From positions 23,787,643-23,851,642 of the forward strand of contig NC_064761.1 in the NCBI RefSeq assembly GCF_011397635.1: 64,000 nucleotides of DNA, written 5' to 3'. Position 1 is the stretch's first letter; each line of letters starts with the position of its first letter. The stretch comes from Epinephelus fuscoguttatus. Taxonomy: Eukaryota; Chordata; Actinopteri; Perciformes; Serranidae. Of the stretch, positions 48,653 through 59,109 are shown piece by piece. Under the pieces are notes generated by a model. It made no database searches and was not told where the DNA came from. It worked only from the letters and a program-made list of their open reading frames with translations. The translations under genes and the position numbers were made by a program.

Positions 48653-48959
48653 GTTGAGTTTACTCACTTACTTATTTTGTTACTCTTGAACAGAATCAGG
48701 CTCGCTAATCGTCTGCTGGCTAGAAGGTTCAGCCTTTGCTGGTTTTGAATTAATATAGGAAAGAGGATTCAATTTTTGATCACAGGTTAGTATCAGGGGT
48801 TAGTTTATGAGTGTGAAGTTCTGAACAGGTATAATCAAAGTTTGTGTTTTGTTTCTGCAGCTGCCTTTGAGGCCAGATATGAGGAGGAGGAACGGCTGGG
48901 TAGAGGATGCTTTGGGACAGTCTTTGCTGGCCGCCGCAAATACGACAATCTGCCTGTAA

Positions 48960-49017
<58 letters not shown>

Positions 49018-49461
49018 CTATGATTCATGTACCCACTTTGTATGTGGTATGAACTAACCAAATGTCTGTGTGACTGTCTCGTAGGTGGCCATAAAACACA
49101 TTCCCCAGCCTGGCATTCAGTGCACATCAATGGTAAGGATGGTTTGTTCTTTGTCCCAGTACAAAGGGAACATATGCACATGTTCCTCTTGTACTTCATA
49201 TATTCTCACAGCATAGTGTTTATGTGTTCATGAAGGATTCATTATTTCTTTTCTCCTCCCTCTATGGCTAAAGCTGCTGGGTGGGAAAACTCGCAAGGTC
49301 CCTCTGGAGGTGGCACTGCTGCTGAAACTCAAACCAGTAGCTGCAGTGGTGACCCTGCTGGACTGGTACAATCTGGACCATGAGCTGATTCTGGTCCTAG
49401 AGAGACCAGTCCCCTGCTCGGACCTGATAAATTATATGAACTCTAGAGAGTCGGCCCTGCA
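48653..49461 (+). repeat. Segment shared with the inverted copy at 41825-42635
   Basis: 809 bp covering intron sequence, two whole exons and most of a third, present in opposite orientation 6 kb upstream. The match ends sharply at both sides: GTTGAG at 48653 and CCCTGCA at 49461. Confidence 0.9.
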
Positions 49462-50230
49462 GGAACACGAGGCGAAAGTAAGCAGCTGAAGATGTGTGTG
49501 TTTCTGTGTTTCTGTCTGTGTCCAGCATGTCACACAGTCTACATGTCTCTTTCTCTCTCTGCAGGCTATAACAAAACAGCTGGTGAATGCCCTCATTGAA
49601 GTCCACTCCAGAGGTGTGTTCCACAGGGACATCAAGCCGGAGAACATTCTTATTGAAACCGGCTCTGATGTCCCACGTGTCCGCCTCATTGACTTTGGCT
49701 GTGGCACATTTCTGTCAGGGAGGAGGTACACTCTAGAAACAGGTAGGCTGCCTTTCTCATGGTCCTGTTCTCTGAAACAACCCAGCATCTTTGCTGTCTC
49801 TGTCCTTACCTGTGTCCCTCGCCATTCAACTTTGTCTCTGTGTGGCTATGTGTGTTGTAGGAACCTACCCCTACACCCCCCCTGAGTGGTTCCAGCGTCG
49901 GTGGTACATGGTTGAACCAACCACTGTGTGGCAGCTTGGTGTAGTGCTGTTTGAGATGCTGCATGATTACATGCTCTTCAACAATAGCTCTGAGATCATG
50001 ACTGAGGAGCCTAACATCCGTGAGGATCTTTCCATCAGTAAGTCGTAAACGCACACAGGCAGTCCAAATAATGACACACATAAACACACATAGAGTACAG
50101 TGTTTGTATTAAAGCATGTTTCTTGTTTGTTTCCCCAGACTGCAACAGTTTTCTACAACGCTGTCTGACCAAGAGACCAGAGGCCCGATCCACCCTCAGG
50201 AAACTTAAGAGCCACCCCTGGCTGATGTGA
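48861..50230 (+). CDS. Pim-like serine/threonine-protein kinase, complete kinase domain in six exons
   Basis: Exons: 48861-48955, 49085-49132, 49274-49477, 49565-49742, 49861-50037 and 50139-50230 (TGA). All introns are GT-AG, and the phases join into one open frame of about 264 codons. Order of motifs: glycine-rich loop LGRGCFGTVFAG; VAIKH with the ATP-binding Lys; VPLEVALLLKL with the helix-C Glu; hinge LVLERPVPCSDL, whose ERPxP form marks the Pim family; catalytic HRDIKPENIL; LIDFGCG (metal-binding DFG); TPPEW in place of APE; VWQLGVVLFEML; and the closing RCLTKRPEARS and SHPWLM. All catalytic residues are present, so an active cytosolic kinase is plausible. Pim kinases phosphorylate Ser/Thr on basic substrates and act without activation-loop phosphorylation (family knowledge). 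The gene lacks a proven first exon. Pim-like genes are greatly expanded in fish, so no single-gene symbol is assigned. Confidence 0.85.
48961..49014. repeat. (CA)n microsatellite in the kinase intron
   Basis: About 54 bp of CA beginning five bases after the donor site of the glycine-loop exon. Its closeness to the donor could affect splicing if the length varies. Confidence 0.97.
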
Positions 50231-50278
50231 TACAGTCTGGACCCCTGAGGACCGCAGATAGATGGTAAACCCCTCTGA

Positions 50279-50470
50279 GGATAAGGTAAGACACGGTAAG
50301 GTATGGTAAGGAAAAACTTTAATGTCCCCAGGGGGGAATTTGTGCACAATTAGTGGTCACTGACAGTTCAGAAAAGCGAATGGAACAAAGGATGATCTGT
50401 AACGCTTGGTGCTGCATTTAGGGAGACAAAACCTCCGCCCTGATGGAAGCATCTGATCTTCCATCAGGGC
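50279..50470 (-). pseudogene. L2/Rex1-type LINE 3' end, antisense
   Basis: On the - strand the frame ends MLPSGRRFCLPKCSTKRYRS then FVPFAFLNCQ, the C-terminus of L2/Rex1-type reverse transcriptase ORFs. The tail follows ('ctggggacattaaagttttt', then TTACC repeats at 50279-50305). It lies about 50 bp after the kinase stop codon. Confidence 0.7.
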
Positions 50471-50472
50471 GG
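50435..50472. repeat. Perfect 15-bp palindrome with an 8-bp loop
   Basis: CCGCCCTGATGGAAG (50435-50449) and CTTCCATCAGGGCGG (50458-50472) are exact reverse complements. It sits at the junction of two opposed LINE 3' ends and is more likely a by-product of their joining than a terminator. Confidence 0.9.
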
Positions 50473-50760
50473 ATCTGATCTGTCTGCCCTGCTCATCCCT
50501 CTGGCTCTGTCGCTCTCTGTCTCTGTTTATTTGTACTGTACGACATCTATTGCACGTCTTTCCGTCCTGGAAGAGGGATCCCTCCTCAGATGCTCTTCCT
50601 GAGGTTCCTACCATTTTTTCTCCCCCTTAAAGGGGTTTTTTGGGCAGTTTTTCCTCATCCGCTGTGAGGGTCTAAGGACAGAGAGATGTCGTACACTGTA
50701 AAGCCTTCTGAGGCAATTTGTGATTTTTGACATTGGACTGAATGAATAAAATTGAATTGC
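50471..50760 (+). repeat. LINE 3' end, sense
   Basis: 'ctgaggttcctaccatttt', 'cccttaaaggggttttttgg', 'gtgagggtctaaggac' and a terminal 'aataaaattgaattg' are the ordered blocks of a widespread fish LINE 3' end. The reverse complement of its last part recurs at 36130-36255. The AATAAA at 50746 could serve as a polyadenylation site for the upstream kinase gene. Confidence 0.6.
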
Positions 50761-50764
50761 CTCT

Positions 50765-51848
50765 GATGGCATTTGCCAGATGGCATTTGCCAGAATCCGA
50801 CCATGGTACGGTCAGCAACAACCAATCAGAGCTGAGGAGTCTGTAATGCATTTAGCTGCCAAACATTACAGTCACTCTGTAAACTGCGGTCAAACTGCCA
50901 AACTAGGCAGCGCTGATCAAATATGAATCAAGATTGTGTTACTGTGTTGTCTATTTTCACCTCAAATGTTGTCAGAAACATATTTTGATGCACTGTTGAG
51001 CTGTAAAATTCAGGGATGCAAGCAGGTGTTTGGTCAAAAATGAGAGAGCTTGTCAAAGCGAAATTCTGAATATTAAAATACACAAACACTAATTTGGAAG
51101 AATATTGTATATACCAAAACAGAACAAATCCATTGAGCCATCATGACCATCTTGCTAGAGGTCCAAATCTTTATACATTTCTCCATGTTCTTTACATTGA
51201 ATAAATAAATACTGAATAATTGACCTACTACAAATAACATGTCAGTTTCAAAATAAGAACCATCTGAATATCTGGGGGCAAGTGCCTTTAAGTGTTGGAT
51301 AATAGTTTTACATCTGGACTGTATGATTTAAAAAAGAAATACTGAATATTAAAATACACTAACACCCAATTTCCCTCATTCTGCAAATGAACAAAGTTGA
51401 ATGTTTCAGCAAAACTACCAAAACAGAGTGCAGTTCATCCTACCTCTTTCCACAGTTTCTTTTTTTATACCAGCTACAAAATACTTTCTCACTTTGGAAT
51501 TGATATAAAATGTTTGGCATGAAAATGACAACCTTAAAAATAGCCAGAGGCCACTGTATTAGTTAATCTGTCATATATAGGATGCAGTAGGCTATATGCA
51601 TGGTCCTATCAGCGTTTCATAAGCAACCGTTTCATTACTTTACAAATACATTATATTTACTGCTCTTGAATTCCAACAAACTGACTAGCAGACCAAAAAC
51701 GTGGAAAGAATAAATGAATGACTGAAAATCAAAGTAAAGAAGTTGCATATAATGAGTCATTTTATTTTCACTGAAACAGTGCTGGTATGCTGAACAAGAT
51801 CTGAATGATGAGTACATATTTCACACAGAATCTGAATCTGCACACTCG
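50765..51848. other. Non-coding AT-rich DNA, nothing recognised
   Basis: No exon-like frame. A short direct repeat 'gatggcatttgccaga' occurs twice at about 50764-50793. Confidence 0.5.
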
Positions 51849-52260
51849 AGTTGGGCGGTAACTAAATGTTGATACCGTTAAACCTTCCCCACATTTTCTT
51901 GGGGTATACGGTATTACCGTGACTAATTAAAAGTCACTTTGAAGGGCTCAGAGGGAGTCACCAAAATGTCGGCTTGCGCCCATACCATTCAGAAACAGAA
52001 TAGCAAACATTACATAGGCCTAAGAATACTGAAAAATAACAACAAAACATGTACAACATTAACAACTTTTATTAACAAATACGCAAATACAGCAGTCAGT
52101 CAAACAGAATGAAATAACAAATTGTATGTGGGCTCCAGTCCACTTCCAAAAAAGTAACAATAAATAACAACGGCAGTAACGATAATGTGTGCTATACAGC
52201 GTATCCTCAGACCGCAACGGGCCAACGACAACGACGCACAAAGCCAACCCTCAGAATTTA
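51849..52260. mobile_element. hAT-like element end with associated interior sequence
   Basis: GTTGGGCGGTAACTAAATG and 'gggtatacggtattaccgtg' match the termini and interior of a fish hAT-like family. The following AT-rich part (51950-52260) may be untranslated sequence of the same element. No right terminus found. Confidence 0.35.
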
Positions 52261-52641
52261 TGTAACGCACAGAAATAGGGTTTAATTAAAATAAAAACGT
52301 GCACTTATAAATTTTAGATGTGAATAAAACTTTGCTGCTGTTTCTGAATCATTACTGTATTTTCCCCCTCAGCAGCTCTTCTTCTGTGGCTTTGGTTATA
52401 GAGTCAAAGTCAGAATACATTACACTGGCACAAAGGGTTTGTTAAACCATCAGTAATTTGCGGTAATTTTTCAGAGTTGAATATTCTGAAAGAGATGAGT
52501 TGAAATGCAGAATCAAAAAGTCCTGCATGAATAGGGGGAGCGCTCACTGAACACAAGGCTGCAAAGAGCACAGTGGAAAGGACACTCTGATAGCTCAGCA
52601 GAGACAAGGTCTGTGCGTCTGTGAGCGCATGCTCATGGATT

Positions 52642-52672
52642 GGGGTGGGGGTGGGGGGTGGGGTCGGGGGGG
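52642..52672 (+). other. G-rich tract with G-quadruplex potential
   Basis: Five runs of four or more G separated by one or two bases within about 31 bp, satisfying the usual quadruplex pattern. No promoter or gene start can be tied to it. Confidence 0.8.
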
Positions 52673-52674
52673 AC

Positions 52675-53883
52675 CCACAAGCACGTGTCGTGGCCGCCTG
52701 CTGTGGCACCCTGGTGCTGAGGGCTGATTGATCACCTGCTGCACAGAGAGGCATCAGTCAGCAGCCATTCAGTGCCCCTGGAGAGAGGTGGTGATAAAGG
52801 GAAGCAAACAAAGACAGAAAACAAGATATAGAGATGGGAAGGAAGAGGAAAACACAAACCAAAGAGAAAGGGATGAGAGGAGGAAAAAAAGAGGTGCAGA
52901 GATGAAGAGATTTATGGAAAAGAGAGCAACAGATTGCAGGAGATTTAAAAAATTCACTGAACAAAGCATACAGATACAGAGAGGAGTGAGGAGAGACAGG
53001 AGAGGACTTTTTCTACCATCATAATAAACTGTTGTTTGGAAGAAGCTGCAGTCAGGAGGAACATACAGTTGGAGGTGGAGGTGCTGGGACAAGAAGATGT
53101 ACAGTATTTTTTCCCTCGATTCTCATCACGTTCAGTGCATGTGTGACACTTGGCACATGTGACGATGAAAGCCCATTTTCCTTGTTGATTAGGCACGATC
53201 ATGTTCATAGGTGACTGCCAGCCCTGAGAGTTAATATCACACTGATGCTGTTAATTATAAAATATGAACATCAGCAGGAAATTATAGCGACTTCTCTAAA
53301 GTTCTTTTTCTGTAAAATTATACTTTTCATAGAGGTGAAGAGAGGCTGGAATATTCCCCAGCTTGCACTGAAGAGACAGGAAGGAGACATTTATTTGTGC
53401 AAACGACGATCTAGAGCCTCCATTATACATGTTTATTGTGTGGGGACCTTGTGTAAAAACAGAAAATGGATTACTCACTCTTAAAAGTGTCTGAGGAAGT
53501 TTGTTAATGATTTACACTTAAACAAATTTGTTTCTTGGTGTAACAGAAAAAATTTTGCTCTGAAAACTTTTACCCTGCTGCAGTGCCATTACAAACAAAC
53601 AGAAAATATTGATTTACATTGTTAGGGAATCTCCAGCTTTATCAACATGTGATTAATTTTCTCTCCTGCACATTCACGTGGTGTGAGGTGACAGTGTGAA
53701 GCCACCACGCTGTGATGATCCGTGCTATTTCTGAACCAGTATCTCTGCTGTATGCCAGCTGCTGAGGTGGAGAAGACAAACTCAGATCCACCTCTGTGAA
53801 AGGAGAGCTCCAACCACAGACAGAAAAAAGAAAAGCATGGATCTGTGTCACCCACAGGACTCTGAAAGGACATTTTGGCTTAC
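52675..53883. other. Non-coding, partly purine-rich DNA
   Basis: 52790-53010 is strongly AG-rich on the + strand, producing long Lys/Arg/Glu or, in reverse, Phe/Leu/Ser frames of up to 107 codons that are compositional artefacts. Confidence 0.5.
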
Positions 53884-53980
53884 CTCTCACTTCCTCCGTT
53901 GTCAGTTTGGAGCCACACTGTCCAAATTTGGGCCGACACATGACCCATGATGTTACTGTCACTGTTGCAAGTCAGACCTT
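53884..53980 (-). CDS. Weak candidate internal exon of unknown gene
   Basis: On the - strand a T12 tract ending GTAG is followed by 97 nt open in one frame (31 codons, beginning GLTCNSDSNIMGHVSAQ and including WTVWLQTDNGG) and then a good donor, GTAAGCC. Start and end phases differ (1 and 2). No neighbouring exon was found and the family is unknown. The T-run may instead be the tail of a retroelement. Confidence 0.25.
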
Positions 53981-53984
53981 CTAC

Positions 53985-55244
53985 AAAAAAAAAAAAACAT
54001 TGACTTTGGAAAGGTAGCAGTGGATAGAAAAATTTGCACTTTTTAAGCTGTTTTCAGATGAGAATACTTTACTGGCTTCATTTACCTGTTTTTTGGTCCC
54101 CCCTCTGTTGGGGTATCTAGCACACAGATCTGGTACTAAAAGGTGGAGCTATGAACACTGCAGTCTGTTGATTGGTCAATAGAGGATGGTCACTCTGCTC
54201 AGGGCTGAGCTGTGGCTGGGGGGGGGGGACTCTCAAACTCACTTGTCATAACGAATCTGCTCATGCATCTTCTCATCAGTTTTATCATTTAACCATATTA
54301 AGGAGCAAATTCTGCTGCCTGTTTTGTAATGATGAAGAAGCATTGATTGACAGGAGGATGTTAGGTCGGGTCTCTCGCTTAATTGTTATTTGCCAACATG
54401 CTGTTTGTAAAGTGTTTTGCTGGATGTTCATTTATATGTCCCCACAGTTGGCATGAAAATATAGGGAGAGCCTGTTGGTCAGATGCAACTTGTATTGTAA
54501 CTTGAGTTCTTCTGCCGCCTTTAGAAAATCTTTGCATCATGCAGTGTGCAGGTTGAACCTGTCACAACTGACATGGGGACATGCTGGAATGGGAACATAT
54601 GAATTGAACAAAAGCATGACGGTATACATTCACAAACACACTCACATAGAGAAATGAAGAAAGGCAGAAAAGCAAACAACACAGCAAACACTCAAAACAA
54701 ATTATGACGCAGCTTCAGTTGAAAGGAGGACTGAACATCAGCAACAGTGTGTGCGAGGAAAACAAGATGAGAGATGGAGACCAAGAGAGATACAGAAGGA
54801 GAGGAGAGACGGGGGTTGCTATAGTGAGTGATGGAAACCAAGACTTGTGAATGTAGGTCACCAATTCAGAAATGTATGTCAGTGTGTTAGGAGTGAGGTA
54901 TACAGAGAGCGGAGCGTGAGAGACCAATGAAAGAACAGACGGCCAAACAAACAAACAAACAAACAGATGATTAGATGAATAATAGGAGGCAGAGGAGAGC
55001 AAGGAGTGTTTGTCCAGACAGAGGTTGAGAGGAGAATAGAGACAAAGAACAAATAGAAAAGAAAGAGAATGCTGTAGTGTTTTTTTTATGGCAAATCAAT
55101 AACCTTTTCAATTATGTATGGCCACTGATTGCTCAGGGATCACAGTGTGTGACCACGCAATTTACAGTCCTGCAGCAGGTCAACTGTTCAATACATCTTA
55201 ACAATCTTGGTCAAAATCTTGGCCTCCTATAAACAGATGTCAAA
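53985..55244. other. Non-coding DNA with a purine-rich block
   Basis: 54650-55075 is AG-rich and yields artificial frames. A (CAAA)n run lies at 54945-54964. A run of about ten G lies near 54220-54230. No gene. Confidence 0.5.
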
Positions 55245-56640
55245 CCTGCAGCCAAAAACTTTGGTGGGATATTTGACAGTGACCTCTCCTTTGAAAAACA
55301 AATTCCAAGTCCTCTTTCTATCAATTAAAAAGCATCTCCAAAATCAGGTCTTTTCTCTGTTGGCGTGATCTTGAGACGGTCATCCATGCTTTAATTTCCT
55401 CACAAGCCCTTTTTAGATAGGAATTGTTCAAATCTGCAGGAAAGCCCAATCAGTCTTTTTTCAGCTTTGGCAGTATAAAAGCAAAATCGGGGAGTGCAGC
55501 AAAATGCCGCCTGCCTACTTTTGTTTCTACAGAATGTGCCTTTTTCAGGGCAATGGGGGGCGTGAGCAAGTAACAAAACATGTAGCTCAGCGTGTGACGT
55601 AAACAGTGACGTGGGAGGGAAGCCACGGCTAGTCAGTCCTTTGGCGATTCTCTCGTAAGTCAGCCCGTTCTTCTCCGTCCCCGTCATCTGACAGTTAAAG
55701 GCCTCTAGGTTTGCGAGGACAAGGAGGGCGCGCAATGCCTTGTCTTCCCAGTTGCTCATCTTTACAGTGTCTGTCAGGTTTGTGTTTCCCTCTTGCTACT
55801 AGCTGCTCACTAATTCCTGCTATCAGCTGTTTCCTGTTTATCCACCGCAAGTGGGTTGTGTGGTGTCATCAATAGCTCCTCCCACAAGTCATCAACAGCT
55901 CCTCCCACAAGTCATCAACAGCCCGTCCCGTTGTGAAAGGCCACCTCGGCTTTTAACAAACACTAGAACACATGACCACATCAGCCCTGTTCTAGCCTCT
56001 TTTCACTGGTTACCAGTCAGTTTTAGAATCGATTTTAAGATTTTACTGATCACTTTTAAAGCACTTCATGGCTTAGTCCATAGCTACGTTGCTGAGATGC
56101 TGCTCCCCTATGGGTTGCAGCCTCAGATCCTCAGGCGGGGCTCTGTTAGTTGTTCCTCAGTCCTGGCTCAAAACTAAAAGTGACCGGGCTTTTTCGGTCG
56201 AGGCCCCTCAGCTCTGGATCTGAGGCTTACTGAATCAGTGACATCTTTCAAAACGCTTCTTAAAATGTATCTGTTAAAAAAGGATTATTTTTATTGTTAT
56301 TATCTTGTGGTGTCATCAGTTATTGTATTCTTTTATTTTGTATAACTCTAATTGTTCGATTCGCTGTACCTCAGTGCAGTCTACAGCGCAATTAGTTGCC
56401 AACTTGGCTCAACTGCTTCATCTATGGTATTTTATCTTTATTTTAATTTTATTGTTCTTCATTGTTCTTCCTCATTTCTTAAAATTGCCCTGTTTTATTT
56501 GCTTGAATCCCGCATTGTTGTAAATCCGGGATCAACCATGTAAAGCTCTTTGTAACTTTGTCTGGAAAAGTGCTTTATAAATTAAGTTTATTATTATTAT
56601 TATTATTATCATTATTATTATTATTGTTATTATTACTTCC
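55245..56640 (+). pseudogene. L2-type LINE fragment with (ATT)n tail, interrupted by an insertion
   Basis: The left part (55255-55404) translates as NFGGIFDSDLSFEKQI and later RDLETVIHALISSQ. After an interruption, the ORF continues at 55955 with NTRTHDHISPVLASFHWLPV, SFRIDFKILLITFKALHGL, then decays with a stop at 56176. The 3' end 'gtaaagctctttgtaacttt' to 'gtgctttataaatta' is followed by (ATT)n (56586-56637). The segment normally between the two parts (DYCNxLxxGLP and the following block) is missing, replaced by 55405-55954. Confidence 0.7.
55405..55954 (-). pseudogene. Insertion with a Myb/SANT-like open frame
   Basis: A 119-codon frame at 55759-55400 (-) begins MSNWEDKALRALLVLANLEA and continues QMTGTEKNGLTYERIAKGL then TSRGFPPT. 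The pattern of an early Trp, a leucine-rich helix, then a Lys-x(n)-Tyr-x-x-Ile-Ala helix followed by a Gly resembles the Myb/SANT-like DNA-binding domain found in Harbinger-type elements and related host genes. After about residue 52 the sequence is no longer domain-like, so only the first exon-like part may be real. A 23-bp unit is repeated in tandem at 55870-55915. It could also be a chance or retrocopied frame. Confidence 0.4.
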
Positions 56641-58880
56641 TCAGGTTAAGGCAAAAAAAGGCACATGGTTAGATTTGGAAAAAACCCACAATGGTTCGGC
56701 TTAAAATAAGTATGTTTGTTACTAATGTAAAGGAACATCACATGACCTATGTCACATACGTCAACTGACATACGTCACCAGCGTGGTATGCTACACATTG
56801 AAGCACACTGCATTATTGATAAAATAACTCCATTGATGTGCTGAATCCTGGATGAGCTGCAGCTGAGCCATGCTGCTCACACTCACGTGGGCTGTGTGGC
56901 TGCTCTAACCTATTGATATGGGGGCTGAAAAGCAAAGCAAGGGGTTCCGCAACGCACATGTGTTGCTCAAGTTTCTTTATCATACACTTTTTCTCCCTGA
57001 GTGGGCTACTGATAAGAGAATTTGTTTTTCCTAGGATGCTGACAGCATGACCTGCCCTACTTTACTATGCTTTACATTGCCTCTGGATGGCTCATTCTGA
57101 CATTGTTACCCTAACCAATCTCACTCCTCACGCCTGAATCAACCCAGCCAAGAAAGGAAAGGTAACAAGTACGAGCCAGTCAGAGGGAGAGTAGGGCAGG
57201 TCATGCCTTCACCATCTAAGAAAAGAAAATGTGCTGCAGATAAGAGGTCAGAGGACATACCATAATGCATCTTCACTCTGTCCACGGGTATTTCAACCAA
57301 TCACCTCCACTTCATTGGTCACATGACAGTGACATCTTCTGAAACGGGCTCACACCATAAAATCTAATTGGCTGTGCAGGCTGGTAACTGGTCAGTCATT
57401 TTGCCCTCCATAAACTTTTACTGGCTCAGGGCGATTGCTTATGTCGGATCACTGATTGGCCTGAAGGCTTTGCACTACATTTTACAGCACTTTTTCACCA
57501 CCTGTACCTGCAAAGCTGAAGATGGGGTCTCCCCTCTACATAGCATACACTTCCCATCCCATGCAGTCCTCTTTTGCAGCACTAGAAACTCCAAGTAAAT
57601 GGTGCTCTGCATGGGCATCATGTTACTGTTGGGCAAAGCTGGACTGTGTGCATGTTAGTGTTTTGTCCCATTTCATGAGCAGCATCAGCGCTCCCCTCAG
57701 AGTACAGCAGTGCCTCCTGTAGGTAGCAAACAGGATCTGTGCAGCCTATTTTCTCCTCTGTGTGAACAGAACACAATGTACAGCAGAGTATTAAGTTTGT
57801 CTATATGCTGAACATCCCTCTGGCTCAGCTCCATATTGTGGAGATACTGTCACTGCGTGGGACATCTGTCTGTCTCTCTGTCTGTTTTGGCTGATGTAAA
57901 TGACCTTATCTGAGTTTACGGATACAGAAAAACGACATATAACTTCTTGTTGGACTTGTACTGATATATTAAGCATGTTTAAATATTTCCCTCTCTGTCG
58001 GTCTTAAACCTAATGAACAACCATTTAATCTAGCTGCTGTCTATGCATGATCTTGCAGCTGCACGGACTGTTTGCAGCCTCGACATAGTTCTGAAACTGA
58101 TTACAGTGACAGCCCAAAATCAGGGGTGTTTGTTCAGTCATCTTTAGGGAGGATTAATGTTTTGTCTGGTTTTAGAAGAAGGATTGCCACTCTTCAGAGC
58201 TCAGCCTTATTTAAGTGATGCATGTCCAAAGCAAATGGCCACTCAGCCCTGCCAGACCACGATGTGCAAAGAGAACTTGGTGGGCAGGACAAGTGCGTAT
58301 GACAAATGACAAAACATACAACAGCAAACATAATGTTCTGCAGCCCTCTGATATAAAAGCCTGTTGCCCAAACCAATGAACTGGCATGTACTGGGATGGG
58401 AGCAGCTGCGTTCAAACTGGCATTGATAAATCAAACTCCCCCTGCAGTGATAGCCATAAATAATGAGCCGTAACAAAAGTTACGTAACTCAATTAACTCG
58501 ATGCATAGCAGCATCCATTTGCAGTCCCAAGGAAGGCCAAATACCATCACTCCATTAACTGCAGCCTCAGTGTGTCGGACACATGCTGGAGGATGAGAAT
58601 GTATGTGTGTTGCCTTCATGCAGGCGTGAGCGTTCGTACATTTGTTGGTTTGCGGAGCAGCTGTGTACTTTGTGTGTGCAGTTGAGGGCAGGTGCATACA
58701 TGCCTTCATGCACAGGGTGTGCTAGACAAAGATGTTTGAGATTTCTTCACAGAAATGAATTTGTCCTCACATGTCTCCTCAGACTCAGAATTCCAGTTTG
58801 TGCATAAACAGGAAACATAAATATAAAATAGAGAATAAATCACAGTAAAAGTCTGATAAAACACTGAGAAATATGTAAAT
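56641..58880. other. Non-coding DNA with minor repeat fragments
   Basis: 56650-56770 resembles the 'ggtttaggaaaa' repeat at 34466-34960 in decayed form. The rest shows no supported gene. Open frames of up to 92 codons near 57368-58960 lack domains. Confidence 0.4.
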
Positions 58881-59108
58881 GGATTTGCACTTGTGTAGTG
58901 CCTTTCTAGTCCATTCACACACTGGTGGCTGAGGGTGCTGCGCACAGCTTTAACACACACACCATTTGAACCGTCATCAGGAGCAATATGGGGTTAGATA
59001 TTTTGCTCAAGGATACTTTGACATGCAGACTTGAGGAGCTGGGGATCAAACTGCTGATCTTTCGATGAGTGGACGACCCGCTCTACCTGCTGAGCCACTG
59101 CCCACTCC
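58881..59108 (-). mobile_element. tRNA-derived SINE
   Basis: On the - strand the 5' end reads TGGCTCAGCAGGTAGAGC, an RNA polymerase III A box. About 30 bp later comes AGATCAGCAGTTTGATCCCC, a slightly decayed B box (GGTTCGATCC type). Together they are a tRNA-like head. The body (58900-59040) and the 3' end near 58881-58920 follow. Decay of the B box suggests an old, inactive copy. Confidence 0.65.
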
Positions 59109-59109
59109 C

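Noticed and set aside
52769..53092. Long frames in purine-rich DNA
   Set aside because: Overlapping frames on both strands with extreme composition; no domain.
58881..59108. A tRNA gene on the - strand
   Set aside because: A- and B-box-like sequences are present, but the B box is mutated, the cloverleaf is not complete, and a longer body follows; a SINE explains it better.
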